A DNA stretch of 64,000 nt from NCBI GenBank assembly GCA_036267875.1, contig DATAVE010000117.1, forward strand, positions 43,293 to 107,292. The letters run 5' to 3'. The translations under genes were made by a program, and so were the position numbers. Shown here one piece after another: positions 8,574-17,052 of this stretch. The notes under the pieces were generated by a model. It had not been told where the DNA came from. It made no database searches and worked only from the letters and a program-made list of their open reading frames with translations. This stretch comes from DASZTV01 sp036267875. Its GTDB lineage: Bacteria > Actinomycetota > Actinomycetes > JAFAQI01. Each line of letters opens with the position of its first letter. The stretch's first letter is position 1.

Positions 8574-9497
8574 TTAGACCTCGACCAGCCGCGGCAGGAC
8601 GCCTGACCTGGTGAGCACGAGGTCGCCGAGCTCGCCCACCATGTCCTCCCATCGACCAAGCAGTGAGTCGAGGACGATGCCACGATCGATGTAGAGATGT
8701 AGCGGATGCTCGAGCGTGGCGCCGATCGCCCCGCAGACCTGGATCGCGTGCTTGCTGACCAGCTGATGTGCCCGCCCGGCCTGCGCCTTCGCGAACTGCG
8801 CGGCGAGCGGATCTCTGCCGCCGAAGGCGACGTCGAGCAGGCCTTCGGCCGCAGTGATCGCGACGCGCGCGTCGGCGAGGCGGTGGCGCACAGCTTGGAA
8901 TGCTGCTATCGGCGCGCCGAACTGGGTTCGGGTGCTGGTGTGCTCGACCGCGAGTCGTAGCACCTCGTGCGAGAGGGCGATCAGCTCGCTGGCAAGGGCG
9001 CGACGCGCGCCCGCGACGGCGCTGTCCCAGCGGGTGGTCTCGATGAGCTCCGCCGGTGCCGCGACGGTCGCCTCGAACCAGTGGAGTGATGCGTCGAAGG
9101 TGTGTAGCGGCACTCCCGAGAGCTCGGCGCCCCGGACCGCGGCGAGCGACGTCGTGCTCTCTCGAACAACAGGTGCGACCACGATGTCGTCGTCAGCCGG
9201 CAGGTGCGTCAGGATGCCGCGAATCTCTCCGCCTGCTCTCGCCGATGGCCACAGCACCGCCGACGCCAGCGCCGGGACCTCACCGTGAAGAGTCTCGAGG
9301 ACGAGCCGGTCGAGGATCGTGGTTCGGGCACGCGAACGGGCGTGAGCGGTGAACAGCAGTCGGGTCGCGACCGCTTCGTCGTCGGCGACCACTTCGTCCC
9401 AGCCGAGCTCTGCCAGAGCCTCCGAGACGTCGCCCACTGCGCCGTCCAACAAGTCATCGAGCGAGGCCGACAGCAGCGCGATCTCTTCTGCATTCAT
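8574..9497 (-). CDS. Acyl-CoA dehydrogenase, beta subunit (short)
   Basis: 307 aa, the shortest ACAD-like protein here. Keeps the C-terminal alpha-helical domain with RTQFGAPIAAFQAVRH, HAIQVCGAIGATLEH and LYIDRG, but the N-terminal half is reduced and the FERG-type catalytic glutamate is missing, so it is best read as the non-catalytic partner of the alpha subunit encoded just upstream (5 bases apart, AAGGG before the ATG). The usual Gly of QIHGG is Cys-Gly here. Followed by TetR after 7 bases. Confidence 0.88.
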   Translation of the reverse strand: MNAEEIALLSASLDDLLDGAVGDVSEALAELGWDEVVADDEAVATRLLFTAHARSRARTTILDRLVLETLHGEVPALASAVLWPSARAGGEIRGILTHLPADDDIVVAPVVRESTTSLAAVRGAELSGVPLHTFDASLHWFEATVAAPAELIETTRWDSAVAGARRALASELIALSHEVLRLAVEHTSTRTQFGAPIAAFQAVRHRLADARVAITAAEGLLDVAFGGRDPLAAQFAKAQAGRAHQLVSKHAIQVCGAIGATLEHPLHLYIDRGIVLDSLLGRWEDMVGELGDLVLTRSGVLPRLVEV

Positions 9498-9502
9498 GTC
9501 CG

Positions 9503-10654
9503 TCAGCCCTTGGGGAGGTTGAGCACTCGGTCGGCGATGATGCCGCGTTGGACCTCGGCAGCCCCGCCGTAGATGGTCGTCGTCCGGCTGAACCACCACT
9601 CCTGTCCCCACCGCCGCATGGCGGGGTCGCTGCTGAACGCGAACTGCTCGCCGAGCAGGCACCGCGCCGCTTCGTAGACGCTCTGCTCTGCGGCACCCAG
9701 CAGGAGCTTGTCCGCGCTGGCCTCGGGTCCGACGGTCTCGCCTGCAGCGAGGCGGCGGACCGTCTCGACGCTTCGGGCGCGTAGCCCGATCAGGTCCAGG
9801 TAGGCCGTTCCGAGCTGTCGGCGTGCGAGGTCGCCGGAAGGGACGACCCTGGTGAGCGCTTCGAGGCGTTCGAGCAGGACGGCGGCGCGCTGCCATGCGT
9901 AGACAGCACGCTCGAACTGTAGGAGATACATCGCGACTGCCCAACCCTGTCCGGCCTCGCCGATCAGGCGATCGGCCGGCACCCGCACCTCGTCGAAGAA
10001 GCATTCGGCCAGCTCCGCGCGCCCGCTTGCGAGGTAGATCGGCCGGATCTCCACGCCCGGCATGTCGTTGTCGAGGAACAGCATCGAAAGCCCCTTGTGA
10101 CGGCTCTCGGTCGTGCCCGTTCGGCACAGCAGGACGGTGTGCGTGGCGGTTGCACCATGGCTGGTCCATAGCTTCTGCCCAGACACGACGTAGTCGTCGC
10201 CGTCGAGCACGGCCCGGCACCGCAGCGACGCAAGGTCGCTGCCCGCCTCCGGTTCGGAGAACCCCTGACCCCACCACTCGTCGCCACGCGCGAAGGCCGC
10301 CAGATAGGTCGCGGCGATGTGCGGCGCATAGCGAGCGATCGGCTGGGCGAGGGTGGTGAGCAGGCTGTGTTGCCCGGTGAGTGGAAGACCTGCCACGACA
10401 AGTTCGTCGTACATCACCGCCCAGTGCCGTACGTCACCACCGAGCCCACCTGCTTCGACCGGGAAGCCGTACTTGCCGAAGTCGGCGTCGTAGATCGTCC
10501 GCACCATTCCGGAGACGAACTGCATCTCCTCTGCGACGTCGTCGATGTAGCAGCCGCGCCACGCGTCGAGCTCGGAAGCTCCGAGGAACCGGTGCAGCGC
10601 ATCGCGATACGCCGGCAGGTCGTCGGCATAGGGGCCGTTGCGGACTGCGGCCAT
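9503..10654 (-). CDS. Acyl-CoA dehydrogenase, catalytic alpha subunit
   Basis: 383-aa ACAD with the substrate/FAD signature FSEPEAGSDLASLRCRA, SGQKLWTSHGA and the predicted catalytic Glu248 in LLQFERAVYAW. C-terminal TTTIYGGAAEVQRGIIADRV is the canonical last helix with Ala-Ala replacing Gly-Thr. The ATG lies 1 base after the stop of the beta gene at 10656, and another beta gene (8574) follows, so its partner could be either; the order beta-alpha-beta is discussed in the findings. Probably acts on a CoA ester with a bulky ring-bearing acyl group, by analogy to ChsE-type enzymes. Confidence 0.92.
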   Translation of the reverse strand: MAAVRNGPYADDLPAYRDALHRFLGASELDAWRGCYIDDVAEEMQFVSGMVRTIYDADFGKYGFPVEAGGLGGDVRHWAVMYDELVVAGLPLTGQHSLLTTLAQPIARYAPHIAATYLAAFARGDEWWGQGFSEPEAGSDLASLRCRAVLDGDDYVVSGQKLWTSHGATATHTVLLCRTGTTESRHKGLSMLFLDNDMPGVEIRPIYLASGRAELAECFFDEVRVPADRLIGEAGQGWAVAMYLLQFERAVYAWQRAAVLLERLEALTRVVPSGDLARRQLGTAYLDLIGLRARSVETVRRLAAGETVGPEASADKLLLGAAEQSVYEAARCLLGEQFAFSSDPAMRRWGQEWWFSRTTTIYGGAAEVQRGIIADRVLNLPKG

Positions 10655-10655
10655 C

Positions 10656-11741
10656 TCAGACTCGCTCCTCGATGAGCTTCGCCAGGCGTTCGAGGTGAGC
10701 TTGCGGGTCGCCGAACAGTTGGCGGTTGATGGTCGCCCGGCGAAGGTAGAGGTGCGCCGGGTGTTCCCAGGTCGCGCCGATTCCACCGTGGATCTGGATG
10801 TTCTCCGACGTTGCGAGAGTCGACGCCTCGTTGGCCTGGTACGCCGCGATCCGCGCCACCTCAGCAACGTTCTCGGTGTCGTGATCGGCAATCCAAGCGG
10901 CGTACATCACTGCGGCGGATGCGGCTTCGACCTCGAGCACCACTGAGGCGAGCTTGTGCTTGACCGCCTGGAACTGCCCGATCGGCCGGCCGAACTGCTC
11001 ACGGGTCTTCGCGTAGTCGGTAGCCATTGCCAGACAGCGCTCGGCGATGCCGACCTGCTCGGCGGCGAGCAGGATCAGTGCCAGGTCGTGGCTGCGCGCG
11101 ACCGCTGCCTTCGCGTCGCCGGCGTCGGCCAGCACGGTTGCCGCCGCATCATCAAGACGGACACTGACAAATCGTCTGGTGCCATCGACCGTCTCGATCG
11201 GTTCGCGGGAGACCCCGGCGTCATTCGCATCGACCAGGAAGAGCGCGGGCCTTTGCTCGGTCGTGGCGGAGACGACGAACGAGTCGGCGACGTGGCCGTC
11301 GAGCACCCACTCGTGGGATCCGGCGAGCCGCCATCCCTGCTCGGTCTGCCGAGCGCTGGAGGTCGCTCGAGTCGCCAGCGCCACGATTGCGTCGCCTGCC
11401 GCAATGCGGGCGACGAGGCCTTCGGGTGCAGCCGTTCCGACGTCGAGCAGGAGTGCGGAACCGAGGGCGGCGCTGAGCAGCGGAGCGCACAACAGCGCCC
11501 GACCGGCCTCGCGCAAGACGATGCCGAGCTCGGTGACGCCGGACCCCGCTCCGCCGTGCTCGGCCGGCACGGCAAGTCCGAAGGCGCCGAGCTCGCCGGC
11601 CAGCCGCTTGACGGTCGCAGCATCCCAACCGAGTGCGGAGCCCATCGCGTCGCGTACCTCGGCATCCGTGGATGTCTCGTCGAGGAAGCGCCGGACGACG
11701 AGTGCCAACTCCTCGTGCACGGGGTCGTAGCGAAACTGCAC
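10656..11741 (-). CDS. Acyl-CoA dehydrogenase, beta subunit
   Basis: 361-aa ACAD-like protein with GLAVPAEHGGAGSGVTELG in the N-terminal helical domain, REQFGRPIGQFQAVKHKLA and NIQIHGGIGATWEHPAHLYL in the C-terminal domain. It lacks the helix-G catalytic glutamate, matching the non-catalytic half of a heteromeric enzyme. GTG start with GGGAG 7 nt upstream. First gene of a four-gene leftward operon (beta, alpha, beta, TetR), and divergent from the alpha subunit at 11809, from which it is separated by only 67 bases; the two may be partners. Confidence 0.9.
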   Translation of the reverse strand: MQFRYDPVHEELALVVRRFLDETSTDAEVRDAMGSALGWDAATVKRLAGELGAFGLAVPAEHGGAGSGVTELGIVLREAGRALLCAPLLSAALGSALLLDVGTAAPEGLVARIAAGDAIVALATRATSSARQTEQGWRLAGSHEWVLDGHVADSFVVSATTEQRPALFLVDANDAGVSREPIETVDGTRRFVSVRLDDAAATVLADAGDAKAAVARSHDLALILLAAEQVGIAERCLAMATDYAKTREQFGRPIGQFQAVKHKLASVVLEVEAASAAVMYAAWIADHDTENVAEVARIAAYQANEASTLATSENIQIHGGIGATWEHPAHLYLRRATINRQLFGDPQAHLERLAKLIEERV

Positions 11742-11808
11742 GTTCAGGCTCCCGGTCGCGGTTCGCGGTTATCGTATATCTCATTCACCTCTTCTTACGG
11801 AGTGGCTA
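11742..11808. promoter_or_regulatory. Divergent promoter region between ACAD beta and ACAD alpha
   Basis: 67 bases with an AT-rich core around 11769-11781 in the middle of very GC-rich DNA. It offers overlapping -10 candidates on the two strands (TATCGT forward, TACGAT reverse). Both genes have ribosome sites (ACGGAG forward, GGGAG reverse). No perfect palindrome was found. Probably co-regulates the two operons. Confidence 0.4.
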
Positions 11809-13035
11809 GTGGACATCGGCTACCCCTCGGACGTCACGGCCTTTCGTGACGAGGTGCGTGCAGTGCTCGCTGAGGAGCTCCCCGCGGACTGGCGTGGCGT
11901 GGGTGCGATCCCGACGTCCGAAGAGACTGCAGTGTGGGTGGCGCAGTGGCGCGCGACCTTGCACCGTCGCGGACTGCTCGGTGTCGCGTGGCCGAAGGAG
12001 TACGGCGGCCGCGGACTTTCGAAGCTGCATCAGGTCGTCCTCGTAGAGGAGCTGACGCGGGTGGGTGCGCCGTTCGGCGAGCAGCCGCTGGAGTCGACCA
12101 GCCTGAAGCTCCTCGGCAACACGTTGCTGCGCTGGGGCACTGACGAGCAGAAGGCGGAGTTCCTGCCGGACCTGCTGTCGGGGGCGACCCGGTTCTGCCA
12201 AGGCTTCTCGGAGCCGGGTGCCGGATCCGACCTCGCCTCGGTACGCACGAGAGCCGTGTTGGACGGCGATGAGTGGGTCATCAACGGGCAGAAGATCTGG
12301 ACATCGGGCGGTGATCGAAGCAACTGGATATTCATCCTTGCGCGAACCGACCCGGACGCGCCGAAGCACCGGGGGATCTCGTTCCTGCTGGTGCCGATCG
12401 ACCAGCCGGGGGTGGAAGTCCGCCCGATCCGGCACATGGCGGGTGGGGCCGAGTTCTGCGAGGTGTTCTTTACCGACGCCCGCACTCGTGCCGATCGAGT
12501 CGTGGGCGAGGTGAACGCCGGCTGGTCTGTCGCGCGGACCCTGCTGACGTTCGAACGCGGCGAGGAGGCGGCGACGAACCCTCTGCTGTTCCGGGCAGAG
12601 TTCGACCGGCTCGTCACGGTCGCGAACGCGCGGGGAAAGCTGTCCGACCCAGTGCTCAGGCAGCGCATTGCGCGCTGCTACGCCCGCGTCGAGATCATGC
12701 GATACCTCGGCTATCGCACGCTGACCGACGTCCTCGCCGAGAAGGAGATCGGTGCGGCCGCCTCCGTGTCGAAGCTGTACTGGAGCGAGTACCACCGCGA
12801 GCTGACACAGCTGGCGCTCGACATCGAAGGGCTCGACGGTTTGGTACCGGTCGGCAAGGGCCCGAGCCGGCCGCTTCGCTGCGACGACCCCGGTGCCGAT
12901 CCGATGTCGACCAACAGCTGGTGGCAGGTGTCGCTGTTCGCGCGCACCGGCACCATCTACGCAGGTACGTCGGAGGTCCAACGCACCATCCTCGCCGAGC
13001 AGGTGCTGGGGCTGCCCCGCGAAGCCTCCGCCTGA
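11809..13035 (+). CDS. Acyl-CoA dehydrogenase, catalytic alpha subunit
   Basis: 408-aa ACAD. Signature GFSEPGAGSDLASVRTRA, NGQKIWTSGGDRSNW, predicted base Glu249 in TLLTFERGEEA, and the C-terminal TGTIYAGTSEVQRTILAEQ helix. No RxQFG motif, so a beta partner is needed; none follows in this operon, and the nearest is the divergent 10656 gene. GTG start with ACGGAG 6 nt upstream. It heads an operon ACAD-MaoC-MaoC-DUF35-thiolase that parallels the igr operon used by actinobacteria to remove the last side-chain carbons of steroids. Confidence 0.93.
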   Translation: MDIGYPSDVTAFRDEVRAVLAEELPADWRGVGAIPTSEETAVWVAQWRATLHRRGLLGVAWPKEYGGRGLSKLHQVVLVEELTRVGAPFGEQPLESTSLKLLGNTLLRWGTDEQKAEFLPDLLSGATRFCQGFSEPGAGSDLASVRTRAVLDGDEWVINGQKIWTSGGDRSNWIFILARTDPDAPKHRGISFLLVPIDQPGVEVRPIRHMAGGAEFCEVFFTDARTRADRVVGEVNAGWSVARTLLTFERGEEAATNPLLFRAEFDRLVTVANARGKLSDPVLRQRIARCYARVEIMRYLGYRTLTDVLAEKEIGAAASVSKLYWSEYHRELTQLALDIEGLDGLVPVGKGPSRPLRCDDPGADPMSTNSWWQVSLFARTGTIYAGTSEVQRTILAEQVLGLPREASA

Positions 13036-13073
13036 GTTATGGTGCAAACATCTTCCGGATTGAGTGAGGGCCA

Positions 13074-13541
13074 ATGCCGCTGAACCGTGCCTTTATCGGG
13101 CGCCGGTACGAAGCGCCTGACGAGTACCTCGTCGGTCGCGAGCACATCCGTTCCTTCGCGACCGCGATCGGCGACGTCAACCCGCTGTCCCTCGATGTCG
13201 CGGCTGCCCGCGCCGCGGGCCATCCGGATGTCGTGGCCCCACCGACGTTCCTGACGGTGTTGGGCTTTCGCTTTCGGGACGCATCGCCAATGAACGACGC
13301 AGACCTCGGGCTGAACCACGGACGGGTGGTCCACGGTGAGCAGGAGTTCATCGCGCATCGTGCGGTCTATGCCGGCGATGTGCTGCGCATCGTCAACACC
13401 GTGACCGACATCCGCGACGCCGGTGCCAACGAGCTGATGGAGACGACGATGGAGGTCACCTTGGCCGACGGCACCGCCGTCGCCACCTTGACCTCCTCGC
13501 TCATCAGCCGCGGCACGGCCGAGCGCGCGGAGGCCTCCTGA
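13074..13541 (+). CDS. MaoC-like N-terminal (FAS1-type) hydratase subunit
   Basis: 155-aa hotdog protein of the FAS1-like dehydratase (HadA/ChsH2 N-domain) type: YLVGREHIRSFATAIGD and VVAPPTFLTVLGFR. The GDxNPxH motif is GDVNPLS, so the catalytic histidine is missing, as expected for the structural half of a heteromeric enoyl-CoA hydratase. GAGGG precedes the ATG. The next gene begins on its stop codon and supplies the catalytic half. In the steroid pathway this pair hydrates the alkenoyl-CoA made by the ACAD; the same role is inferred here. Confidence 0.88.
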   Translation: MPLNRAFIGRRYEAPDEYLVGREHIRSFATAIGDVNPLSLDVAAARAAGHPDVVAPPTFLTVLGFRFRDASPMNDADLGLNHGRVVHGEQEFIAHRAVYAGDVLRIVNTVTDIRDAGANELMETTMEVTLADGTAVATLTSSLISRGTAERAEAS

Positions 13542-13963
13542 TGCCGACGTACGACGAGGTGGACATCGGGACGACGATCCCTGCCCGGGTCGTCAACGTC
13601 CAGCGTGCCAATCTGGTCCGCTATGCCGGTGCGAGCGGGGACTTCAACATCATTCATTGGAACGAGCGGGTAGCGACCGGCGTGGGCCTGCCGAACGTCA
13701 TCGCTCACGGCATGTTCACGATGGCCATGGCCGGCCGGCTTGTCACGGACTGGGTCGGTGATCCGACGCGGGTCGAGTCATTCGGGGTTCGCTTCTCCTC
13801 GCCGGTGCCGGTGCCGGACGATGACTCGGGGACCGACCTCACCGTCTCCGGTGAGGTGACCGAGAAGCTGGACGGCGGGCGGGTTCGGGTCCTGCTCACC
13901 GCCACCATCGGCGAGGACACGAAGGTCCTCTCGGCGGCACGAGCGGTTGTCCGTCTTGACTGA
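13541..13963 (+). CDS. MaoC-family enoyl-CoA hydratase, catalytic subunit
   Basis: 140-aa hotdog protein with the hydratase motif largely intact: YAGASGDFNIIHWNERVA, giving the Asp34/His39 pair, followed by NVIAHGMFTMAMAGR. The usual Pro before the Ile-His is Ile. Start overlaps the previous stop by one base (TGATG), so the two hotdog chains are made in equal amounts. Comparable to ChsH1 in the heteromeric hydratase ChsH1-ChsH2. Its 3' end overlaps the possible starts of the DUF35 gene. Confidence 0.9.
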   Translation: MPTYDEVDIGTTIPARVVNVQRANLVRYAGASGDFNIIHWNERVATGVGLPNVIAHGMFTMAMAGRLVTDWVGDPTRVESFGVRFSSPVPVPDDDSGTDLTVSGEVTEKLDGGRVRVLLTATIGEDTKVLSAARAVVRLD

Positions 13964-14378
13964 TGGCGATGTGCCGACGCGCCTGCTGCCGAAGCTGACC
14001 GATGCCAACCGTGCGTTCTGGACGGGTGGCGCGAAGGGTGAGCTGCTCGTTCAGCGCTGCGAGGCGTGCGATCGCTGGGTGTTGCCCCCCCTCGACGCCT
14101 GCCCGACGTGCGGCGGCACCCTCTCCACCCGACCGGTCAGCGGCCGAGCCACGGTGTTCACCTACACGACGAACCACCACCAGTTCCATCCCGACATTCC
14201 GCCGCCGAACCTGATCGCGATCGTCACCCTCGACGAGCAGGACGATCTCCGGCTGATGACCAACCTGGTCGGCTGCACCGAGGATGACGTCGAGAGTGGC
14301 GCCGCCGTACGCGTCCAGTTCGAAGACCACGGCGAGGTCTTCTATCCCGTCTTCGAGCTGATCGGACCAGACCGATGA
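13947..14378 (+). CDS. DUF35/OB-fold zinc-ribbon protein, thiolase partner
   Basis: 143 aa at most. N-terminal rubredoxin-like zinc ribbon with four cysteines (QRCEACDRW and DACPTCGG) and a C-terminal OB-fold (GRATVFTYTTN). Proteins of this family bind thiolase-like proteins; in the steroid pathway the DUF35 domain of ChsH2 binds Ltp2 to form the retro-aldolase. Here the domain is a separate gene followed by a thiolase with an ATGA overlap. Start is uncertain: TTG 13947, TTG 13956 or GTG 13971; none has a strong ribosome site, and the first two overlap the MaoC gene. Confidence 0.87.
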   Translation: MSVLTDGDVPTRLLPKLTDANRAFWTGGAKGELLVQRCEACDRWVLPPLDACPTCGGTLSTRPVSGRATVFTYTTNHHQFHPDIPPPNLIAIVTLDEQDDLRLMTNLVGCTEDDVESGAAVRVQFEDHGEVFYPVFELIGPDR

Positions 14379-15544
14379 CCGAGACTCCTTGTAAGGGCGC
14401 GATCATCTCGGGCATCGGCATCTCCCAGATCGGCCGGCGGACCGGGATCGCCCACCTCGACAACACGCTGCACAGCGCGCGCGAGGCGATCGCCGACGCT
14501 GGTCTCACCCCGGCTGACATCGATGGCGTCACCACGATGGGGGACACCCCGGTCTCGGCCGCCGCAGCGGCGCTGGGGATTGAGCCGACCTATCGCGGCG
14601 GGGGCTTCTCGACCGGCGGGCTGCTCTCGCCCGTCATGTCTGCGGCGAAGGCGGTCGTCGAGGGGCGGGCACGTCACGTGCTGGTCTACCGCACCGTCCA
14701 GATGATGGGCGGTGAGTTCGTGCCCGGCGCCGGCGGCGACCGAGATGCGCCGGATGAAGGCGTCGGCAACCTCATCGACGTCATGGCCGATATCGAAGAG
14801 GTGCTCGCCGCGAACGCGCTGTCGGCGGTCAACTGGCTCGCGATGCACTGCCGCCGCCACATGGAGATCTACGGCACGACCAAAGAGCAGCTCGGCTGGC
14901 TTGCGATCAACTCACGCCGCAACGCCGCCCTGAACTCGCGCGCCGTCTATCGCGATCCGATGACGATGGCGGACTACCTCGCGGCCCGCCAGGTGTCCTC
15001 GCCGCTCGGGTTGTTCGACTGTGACGTTCCGGTCGACGGCTCGATCGCGGTGGTCGTGTCGGCCCCCGACTACGAGCCGGACTGCCCCAAGCCGGCGGTG
15101 CGGGTCGAGGCGGTCGGCGGCTCGACGGGCACCGGCGGCTGGTTCCATCGGCCGGACTACCCGAAGATGGCATCGGCCGATGCCGCGGCCGAGATGTGGA
15201 GCCGCACGGATCTGCGGCCACCCGACCTCGACGTCGCCGAGCTGTACGACGGATTCACCTACCTCACCTTTGCCTGGCTGGAGGCTCTCGGCATCTGCGG
15301 GGACGGCGAGGCCGGTCCGTACGTCGAGGGCGCGACCCGGATCGCGCTGGACGGCGAGCTGCCCTTGAACACCTACGGCGGCCAGCTCTCGGCGGGCCGG
15401 ATGCACGGCTACTGGGTTCTCCACGAGGCATGTCTGCAGCTGCGAGGCGAGGCCGGTGATCGTCAGGTCCAAGGCGACCCGGAGGTTGCCGTCGTCAGCA
15501 ACGGCGGTGGTCCGATCGCGGGTTGTCTGCTGCTGACCCGCTAA
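14375..15544 (+). CDS. Thiolase-fold protein, Ltp2-like aldolase candidate
   Basis: 389-aa non-classical thiolase. The nucleophilic cysteine motif is replaced (GGGFSTGG) and the C-terminal Cys motif is SNGGGP, so it should not do Claisen chemistry. AELYDGFTYL replaces NEAFA, and RMHGYWVLHEA places Tyr346 where the steroid retro-aldolase Ltp2 has its active-site tyrosine. With the coupled DUF35 protein and hydratase pair upstream, the likely reaction is retro-aldol cleavage of a 3-hydroxyacyl-CoA to a ketone or aldehyde plus a short acyl-CoA. Its last 4 bases overlap the opposing DUF2889 gene. Confidence 0.88.
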   Translation: MTETPCKGAIISGIGISQIGRRTGIAHLDNTLHSAREAIADAGLTPADIDGVTTMGDTPVSAAAAALGIEPTYRGGGFSTGGLLSPVMSAAKAVVEGRARHVLVYRTVQMMGGEFVPGAGGDRDAPDEGVGNLIDVMADIEEVLAANALSAVNWLAMHCRRHMEIYGTTKEQLGWLAINSRRNAALNSRAVYRDPMTMADYLAARQVSSPLGLFDCDVPVDGSIAVVVSAPDYEPDCPKPAVRVEAVGGSTGTGGWFHRPDYPKMASADAAAEMWSRTDLRPPDLDVAELYDGFTYLTFAWLEALGICGDGEAGPYVEGATRIALDGELPLNTYGGQLSAGRMHGYWVLHEACLQLRGEAGDRQVQGDPEVAVVSNGGGPIAGCLLLTR

Positions 15545-16413
15545 CGCAAGTTGCCGAGGAGGTCCGGTACCTCCGTGAGCGACCGCAACGTGTCGTTGAG
15601 ATGGGTGCAGGTACTCGTTCCGGAGAACTCCGCTGCAACCCGGGCCTCGATCTCCTCGAAAGGCAGATCCGCGAGCCGTCCGGCGCTCTGCCCGGCGAAC
15701 GGACACTCGAGCCACGGCAGCTGCCCAGGGGCGGCATGGATCTCCGCGATCCGAGTCGCGTCGTCGTCGAGTCGCGCGTCGACGACCCACTCGTGCAGCG
15801 CACGCTCGACCCCGTCAGGATCGGCGTAGGAGTCCCGAAAGGTCGCCACCACCTCGATCGGGTCGAGGTCGGTGACAGTCAGCGTGCGTGCCCGACGCGT
15901 TGCCATGGCGGCGAGGCGTGGCTCCCACGGCTTGGTGACTTCAGGCGTCAGCGGCATCCGCAGCACACCCTGAGCCTCGGCGACGATGGTGAGCATCTGC
16001 CCGCCGGCGCGCCAGCCCGAGCACTGGTCCGTGCCGCCGAGCCCGATGACCGGATCGGCACGAGCGCCGGGATGGTCGAGCAGGAACGTCTGCCCGCCAA
16101 CCTGGGCGAGGATCGGCAGGTCCCACATCATCCGGCGAAGCAGCCGGTACTCAGGTGTCGTCGCAAGGCTGCTCAGAGCCGCGCGGAAGCCGCTGGCGAC
16201 GCGCCGGCCGATCAGGCCGTCGGTTGGTGCATCCCACGATGTGTCGAGAACGAGGAGCTGTTGGCGCTCGTCGAGCTCGGCGCGGATCGTGACCGCGCGC
16301 AACACCTCTTCGCGATCATCGTCCTGGACGAGTACGTCGCGACCTTGCCCGGTGATGACGCCGGCTACCGGCTCGATCGCGACGCTCGTCGTACGAACGA
16401 CTCGGACACTCAT
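15541..16413 (-). CDS. DUF2889-family protein
   Basis: 290 aa. The C-terminal stretch PWLECPFAGQSAGRLADL, ending in STCTHLNDTLRSL, is the recognisable DUF2889 signature. The function of the family is not established; members are often found in aromatic and steroid degradation regions. The central part contains a pair of ordered beta-rich blocks and no signal peptide or membrane segment. The start (ATG) overlaps the stop of the upstream isochorismatase-like gene by the ATGA pattern. Last gene of the long leftward operon that begins with the TesB thioesterase at 22216. Confidence 0.8.
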   Translation of the reverse strand: MSVRVVRTTSVAIEPVAGVITGQGRDVLVQDDDREEVLRAVTIRAELDERQQLLVLDTSWDAPTDGLIGRRVASGFRAALSSLATTPEYRLLRRMMWDLPILAQVGGQTFLLDHPGARADPVIGLGGTDQCSGWRAGGQMLTIVAEAQGVLRMPLTPEVTKPWEPRLAAMATRRARTLTVTDLDPIEVVATFRDSYADPDGVERALHEWVVDARLDDDATRIAEIHAAPGQLPWLECPFAGQSAGRLADLPFEEIEARVAAEFSGTSTCTHLNDTLRSLTEVPDLLGNLR

Positions 16414-17042
16414 TGCGGTGTCCAGCAGGCGATGACCTCGTCGACCGTGACGACCTTGCCGAGCAGCGCGAAGGCGTAGCGCAGCATGTCGGCCGCGAAC
16501 GTCTCGGGCAGCCCCATCACGGCGTCGCGCGGAATCACGATCCGGTAGCCGATGTTCACCGCCTCGATTGCCAGGCCGATGACCGCTTCGTTGAGCGAGA
16601 TGCCAGCGATCACGAGTGTCTTGACGTCGAGGCTACGCAGTATCGGGTCGAGCTCTGTCCCTGTGAACGCCGACATGCCGTGGATCCGCCCGGCGACGAT
16701 GTCCCGCGGGTCCGGGCCGAGCTCCGGGACGATCTCGGCCTCGGCGGAGCCGACGAGCAGGTAGTCGGGATCCTCCATCGTCACGGCCATCAGCGGCGTC
16801 ACGATCCGGACGCCGGCCCGGTCGGCGCGGAACTGCAGCGTTGCGTGGACGACCCGCGCCCCACCTGTCCGGGCGGCGTTGGCGAGGCGCGCAATCGCTG
16901 GGATCACGCCGTGCGTGATGACGGCCTGCTGCATCTCGAGCATCGGTGGCCGCGCTAGGTCCCCGACGATTCCTCGCTGCATCTCCGAGATGACGACAGC
17001 CGTGTGGGCCGGATCGACCAGCTCGCTCAGGGTGATGGCCAT
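16410..17042 (-). CDS. Isochorismatase-like fold protein lacking the catalytic triad
   Basis: 210-aa cysteine-hydrolase/isochorismatase fold. The fold is clear from VISEMQRGIVG, GMSAFTGTELDPILRSLD, VKTLVIAGISLNEAVIG and RIVIPRDAVMG. The three residues of the family triad differ: Asp of IDMQ is Glu20, the Lys four residues before SAF is Ile120, and the Cys of TNxCV is Ala153. Isochorismatases proper lack the Cys but keep Asp and Lys, so this protein is probably not a hydrolase of either kind. ATG at 17042 chosen for the upstream AAGGAC. Located between the Gfo/Idh oxidoreductase and DUF2889. Confidence 0.85.
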   Translation of the reverse strand: MAITLSELVDPAHTAVVISEMQRGIVGDLARPPMLEMQQAVITHGVIPAIARLANAARTGGARVVHATLQFRADRAGVRIVTPLMAVTMEDPDYLLVGSAEAEIVPELGPDPRDIVAGRIHGMSAFTGTELDPILRSLDVKTLVIAGISLNEAVIGLAIEAVNIGYRIVIPRDAVMGLPETFAADMLRYAFALLGKVVTVDEVIACWTPQ

Positions 17043-17052
17043 CGAGATGTCC

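Noticed and set aside
15523..16479. 318-codon plus-strand frame opposite DUF2889
   Set aside because: Antisense to a gene with the DUF2889 CTHL motif and an ATGA-coupled start; no domain on the plus strand.
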